From: Acanthochromis polyacanthus
Taxonomy: Eukaryota > Chordata > Actinopteri > Pomacentridae
Direction: 5' to 3'
DNA length: 64,000 nt
Assembly: GCF_021347895.1 (NCBI RefSeq)
Contig: NC_067136.1
Location: 2,811,970-2,875,969 of the forward strand
Numbering within the stretch: the first letter of the stretch is position 1; each line of letters starts with the position of its first letter. Shown in pieces: positions 59,468 to 64,000 of the stretch. A model generated the notes under the pieces. It made no database searches. It worked only from the letters and a program-made list of their open reading frames with translations, and was not told the origin of the DNA. The position numbers and the translations under genes are program-made.

Positions 59468-60331
59468 TCACTCATTGTTTGAACAGCAACATGGCAGTTT
59501 TCCTGCCCTGTGTAGATACAGCAGAGGTGACACCAAACTGCTGGGCAGGTTCAGCCAGTTGGCACTAACTGTCACCACACAGCGACGCTGGTTCCCATCA
59601 GAGGTGATGTGTTTACAGCAACGGAAACAAGAGCCCCAACAAACCATAACCACACAGTGACAGATATAGCTGTGATTGTGTAGAAAGCTCTCTGCTTAGA
59701 TGGATCAATTCTCTGCTTTTTCTGTTCTGCTTTGCCCGGACTGGACGAATCAGAACACAGAGAACCGAGAGGCTGCAGAAAGACATGATTGTTATGCAGA
59801 AAACCAAAAAGCACAAAGATGAGATCATGGTGTAGTTAGGCGAGTACAGGTACAGAGCAGCTGTAAAACCAGAACACAGCAGCCAAACACATCCTATACA
59901 GATGTTTCTGATCTTGACCCCACGAGCACTTCTCAGCCGCCGATAGGTGATGGGATGAACCGCCAGGTAGCGCTCCACACAGGTCAGAATGTGAAAAAAT
60001 ATCTCTACAGACAAAGTGAGGGTAGTAGTACACATTCCTAATGTTAGCATTACAGAATGATTAGTGTACAGGCCACAAAGAAGCTGAAACTCCCCAAGAT
60101 CCTGAGCAGCTGCACTGCAGCCATGTGGTAGGTGAAGATGTCAGAATGAGTCACTGTTTTAGAGGAACGCTGTTGCCGCCATTTTTGGTGACCCAAGTAG
60201 AGGACAAAGGTGGAGAGAGGGAGGAAGAGGATGGTTCTCGATGCAGCAATGGCATTGTACATGTACACGCTAATCTCATGGTTGGTGCAGAAGTAGAGAT
60301 AGTTGGAAGTTGATGAAGAGTTTACAGACAT
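59468..60331 (-). pseudogene. 7TM receptor pseudogene, copy 6
   Basis: Receptor similarity runs from a Met at 60331 (MSVNSSSTSNY) to SPLLYLHRAGKLPCC and a stop at 59468, but it is spread over at least three frames. A shift lies near 60050 in TM2/TM3, a second near 59735 in the third intracellular loop where the Gly/Pro-rich part is shortened, and a third near 59640 before TM7. One valine is also missing in ERYLAVHPITY. Unlike the other copies it has no recognisable first-exon block upstream. The upstream ATG seen in the others is ATT here. Sequencing error could explain one shift but hardly all. Confidence 0.85.
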
Positions 60332-60484
60332 ATCTGCTGAATACATTGTAGATCTGAGGAAAAATGAAATGAGGCACAAAAAGAAGACAACATGCATAGA
60401 GTAAGAGAAAAGAGAGAGATGGACATTGTTAGGTTTTATTTCATCTTCTTCAGGAACTGTGCTGTGAAACAATGAAGGGAGCAC

Positions 60485-62100
60485 ATCCCAGGTTCAAAAG
60501 TGAATTGAACTGTCTCATCTGTTGCACTGCTGTTAATAAATAGCACCTTACATGTAATTTTGCCTTATCTGGCCATGTTGCGAAAAAACACAAATTCATC
60601 TACAAATTGATAGCTGGGTTAGGGCTACGGTTAACACGGCTGCAGTTGATGGATGATAATGTGATCATTTTGATGTCGTCATGCGTGAACTCTTATCAGT
60701 AGATACACAATGGATTTACATCACTTCTCTGTCTATGTAGCTTTACAGAACCCTCACCACAATTATCTGATGCTGCTGTACAACATGTAAAACAAACAAT
60801 GTAAACTTCATGTAAATCACATGATGTCTGTTGTGTCAGGTTCTCTTGTCTGTAGGTGCACTTTGATTTGTGGGGAATATTCATTGTTGCATGTGTATTA
60901 AACTATCATGTTTTATTGCTTTTGCATACTACTTATAATCATTTTAATTACTTTTACCTATTACTTATGATCATCATTTTATTACTTTACTTATAATCAT
61001 ATTTTAATTACTTTTGCTTAGTAATCATGTTATTACTTTTATTCATTACTTGCAAATCATTTAATTACTCTTTTACTATTACTGATAATCATTATTAACC
61101 TTCGTTTGATCATATTATGTGTTAATCATATATTAATGTGCTTGCAACTTGTATTAACTCTATACTCAAATGTATTAAAGTGCTTATGGGTGCATGTTTG
61201 AATTCTAGTTCTGGATGTGCAGGTTGTCACATACGCACAGAAAGGCAGAGAAAGGGTGAAAAGTTCAAACAGCAGCTAGATGCTGTTGTGGAAAAATTAA
61301 TCCACTGCTGTAATAAATCTGTGTCTGTGTGTGTATCTGACAGCAGGCCTTTTTTGCCCTCTGACTGAAATGGTTTACAGATAGCCTGTGGTTTGTTTCC
61401 TCCGGAATAACTGCCAATATCAACAAAAGTATTGTTTGGAGATAAGGGTGCAGGTGTTCGTGTGAGAAAACTTGGGGGAGGCTGTCTCCCACGGGGAGAA
61501 GAGCCGGCCACCCATGAGTTTCCAATTAAAATTATTAGGGAGTAAAGATTTGCTTGAACATCGCCTCTTTCCTTAATTGTGCAATACAAAAGTGCAGTTA
61601 CCAAAAATATTTGTGCATTAGCTCCAACAAAACCGGTCAGGTAGAAGGCCCACTTTGACAAAACAGGAAGTGGGACGATGTCCAAGCAGATTATAGAGGG
61701 AATAACCGGGACTGTACTAAGTGTGGGTCGAGTATAGAGGGGTGTTTTTGTGGGTTTTTAAGGCTGATAATAGATTATTACTGGGACATTTGAGTCGATT
61801 ATTCAGTTTTGCAGTCAATGAAAGTTATTTAAAATCTTGAAGTTTTAAACGTAGGAAGAGCAACAAACTTAACAGGAAACTTTGTGATACCAATCAAAAT
61901 TCACTCCAGGAAGGACAGAGCAACCACAGTAGATTAAGCGTTCAGAGCCAAAGTTAGCACCATTTTTTAAATGTATTTATTACCGTAAATCAGTAAAAAA
62001 TTAAATATAGTGATAATCAGTGTAAAGTCAGTTTCAGGCCACAAGTTACTACAATTCTACAATGTATGTCTTCTTTCCTTTTGACTTGTTATTTGTACAA
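60485..62100. other. No recognised gene; AT-rich repeats
   Basis: About 60900-61110 is a degenerate array around ATTACTTTTA and ATAATCAT units. A 152-codon minus-strand frame at 61227-61685 has one hydrophobic stretch (IFLVTALLYCTI) but no recognisable domain and no paralog in the window; it is not called as a gene. Confidence 0.4.
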
Positions 62101-64000
62101 TATACGATGTATATGATTGGCGTTTTTTTCCATAGCAAAGGCTATTACTAGATGTTTTCGAAGTAGACATAACTCTGTTTGTCTGGCCCTGCACCGCTTG
62201 CACTCCTCCTCTGTTGTGTTTCTGGATTGTACTCAGCTGCATGCCTTCGTCCACCCGCCCCGTGACTCTCCCGCCTGCCGTCTCGGAGCTGAATCTGGGA
62301 TTGGAACAGACCAAAGTACAGTCAATCACGATGCCAGCTGCCTCTCAAAAGGCTCCTTCATCTGGCAGGTGGGTGGCCATCTTCTGAGGGGAAGCTGAGC
62401 TGGCCCGCAGACTTTGGAGATGTGTTTCAGTGTGGGTGGATGTCGTGGGAAGATAGAGAGGACTTTGATTGTCACAAAGGACAATAGGGGAACCCATTGG
62501 TTAGGTTTATTTAGGGTGCTTACTGCGGTTCTGTTTTTTGGTTTGAAGAGGTGAACAGGAGGCATTTTTTTTCATATGATTTCTTTACTTTGTCCATTAG
62601 GTTGAATGCCCATCAATGTCAAATGAAGTTCACTTTCAGTTCTGCCGATTTATTGTTATTTTACTAACACCATTTTTTTTAACCCCTCACATGTTCACGA
62701 TTTACTCTTTAAAATAAATTCTCGTCTAACCCTCTGGGAAACCAGCGGTTTGGACTGTTTTGTGTTGCTCCTCACCTACTGACAGCGTGTGTGGACGTAA
62801 AGCTATACTTGTGACGTTTTTATAGAGCGACATGCATATACATGATGTTTGCTGGGCGACACGACTAACTATAGGCTTTTTTTAATTGACATATTACTGT
62901 GCCGTTTTTTTTGTTTTTAGTTTTTTGTTTTGTTTTTGCAACATATAAGATTCGAACAGTTTTAAAAAGTTACTAGTAACGTTTTTAGAGATGAAAGTGG
63001 CTGTGGCAAAAAACCCTGAAAAAAATTTTTCTAGCAACTTTGCCAAGTGGAGCGCCGAAGGTGTCCAAAAAGGGAGGGCTGCGAAGGTCAGCCTTATGCG
63101 AGTGCCGAATATTAAATTATAATAGTTATTGTTACAATTAAAGTTAACATAGATTATAGTCTTTATTAACAATAAGAATATATATAAAAAAATTAAAATG
63201 ACCACGCAATATTCAATGAGATAAAATTTTAAAATGACCAAACAACTATAGATCTTCAATGGAGTCCATCTTATCAAAAGCATTGGCACAAATGATATTC
63301 TATTCACTCAAAAAAAAATGAAAAAATTGAGTCTATCTATTGTAAAATAAAAAAAAAAAGTTCCTAGTGTCTAATTTCCTGATATATTCAGACAAGAAAG
63401 TCGTCGTTCGTATCTTCTTTCTAAACATGCACAAATAATACATTCAAAAAAAAAAAAATGAAAAATATTCTTAATCCATGACCTGAAAAAAATGTTTGGC
63501 AGGAACTCCCATAAGGGCAAAGCCCAGAATTTCATAACCCCCTGTCCCTCATTTAAAAGAATGCACAAAACTGTGAAATGTTTAATAAAATGCGGAAACA
63601 TTCCTGTTAACATGTCAGTAATGTAAACTATTCAGTAGTTTAGTACCCATATTCATTTATTAGCACTTCATACTCTGTCTAGATGTGTCATAATCTAGAT
63701 AAGGGATTATGATTTATAATATCATTAGGACAGGAACCTTAAGACACAGTAAACTATCAAGATATTGAACATCTATTTTGTAAAAATTTAAAAAAAAAAA
63801 CGTTACCGTGGTTGGTCTAATTTCCTGATTATATCAGGACAAGAAATCGCCGTTTGTATCTTTCTCTTCTTAACAAAAGACACCGGAACGCGGTTCTTGA
63901 CTGTCGGCGTCTATAGCACGCACGTCAGCGTGCCTGTCTACCTGATTTAAACATTGTCCTGACAGGTACGGGTCATTACATTTACAAAAACAAAGGTTCT
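62101..64000. other. No recognised gene; short duplicated block
   Basis: Mostly unique AT-rich sequence outside the receptor duplication. A block of about 55 bases with CTAATTTCCTGAT and the GACAAGAAA part occurs at about 63371-63420 and again at 63818-63875. A CpG-containing stretch lies at 62200-62300. Confidence 0.4.

Noticed and set aside
61227..61685. 152-codon minus-strand frame with a hydrophobic stretch
   Set aside because: No recognisable domain, no paralog, low-complexity end; not enough to call a gene.

Overview
This window looks like a teleost fish chromosome. It has introns with vertebrate-type splice signals, (GT)n tracts, a tRNA-derived SINE, two families of fish-type LINEs, Tc1-, hAT- and piggyBac-type DNA transposons and solo LTRs. 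There is no operon structure. The species cannot be fixed from sequence alone. Everything below comes from reading the sequence; no database search was run.

The only convincing host genes are a tandem array of rhodopsin-like seven-transmembrane receptors, all on the minus strand: intact copies at 2820-3683, 16527-17384, 38289-39146 and 46380-47237, and broken copies at 20986-21826 and 59468-60331. They are orphans of about 285 residues with very short tails. They keep an ERY motif in TM3 (lost in the 46.4 kb copy) but lack most other class A signatures. Each coding exon follows a shared splice acceptor. A conserved block upstream, ending in a donor-like sequence, looks like a 5' non-coding exon (near 10.5, 18.0, 22.6, 39.9 and 47.9 kb).

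The array grew by segmental duplication. Shared blocks recur in order: a LINE 3'-end fragment (0.2, 15.8, 34.7 kb), an old Tc1-like element beside the gene's 3' side (1.1, 18.5, 36.1, 44.8 kb), the receptor, the putative first exon, and a ~300-600 bp unit present at least nine times. The 28.4-31.8 kb block is repeated at 55.9-59.3 kb.

The copies act as natural empty sites, so later insertions can be placed exactly: a hAT-type element with 8-bp duplication (19418-20899), a piggyBac-type element in TTAA that splits the putative first exon of the 21 kb pseudogene (22671-23635), a mariner-type MITE in TA (36845-37253), a long-TIR palindromic MITE (48153-48700), solo LTRs (7032-7786, 11915-12601, 42241-42640, 42696-43349), and a near full-length LINE with 12-bp duplication (24476-28205) that itself carries an LTR-like insert (27582-28010).

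From about 48.85 to 54.97 kb lies a second LINE on the plus strand, with ORF1 and reverse transcriptase remnants. Its presumed 5' region includes about 40 copies of a 42-bp tandem repeat. The last 3.5 kb holds no recognisable gene.
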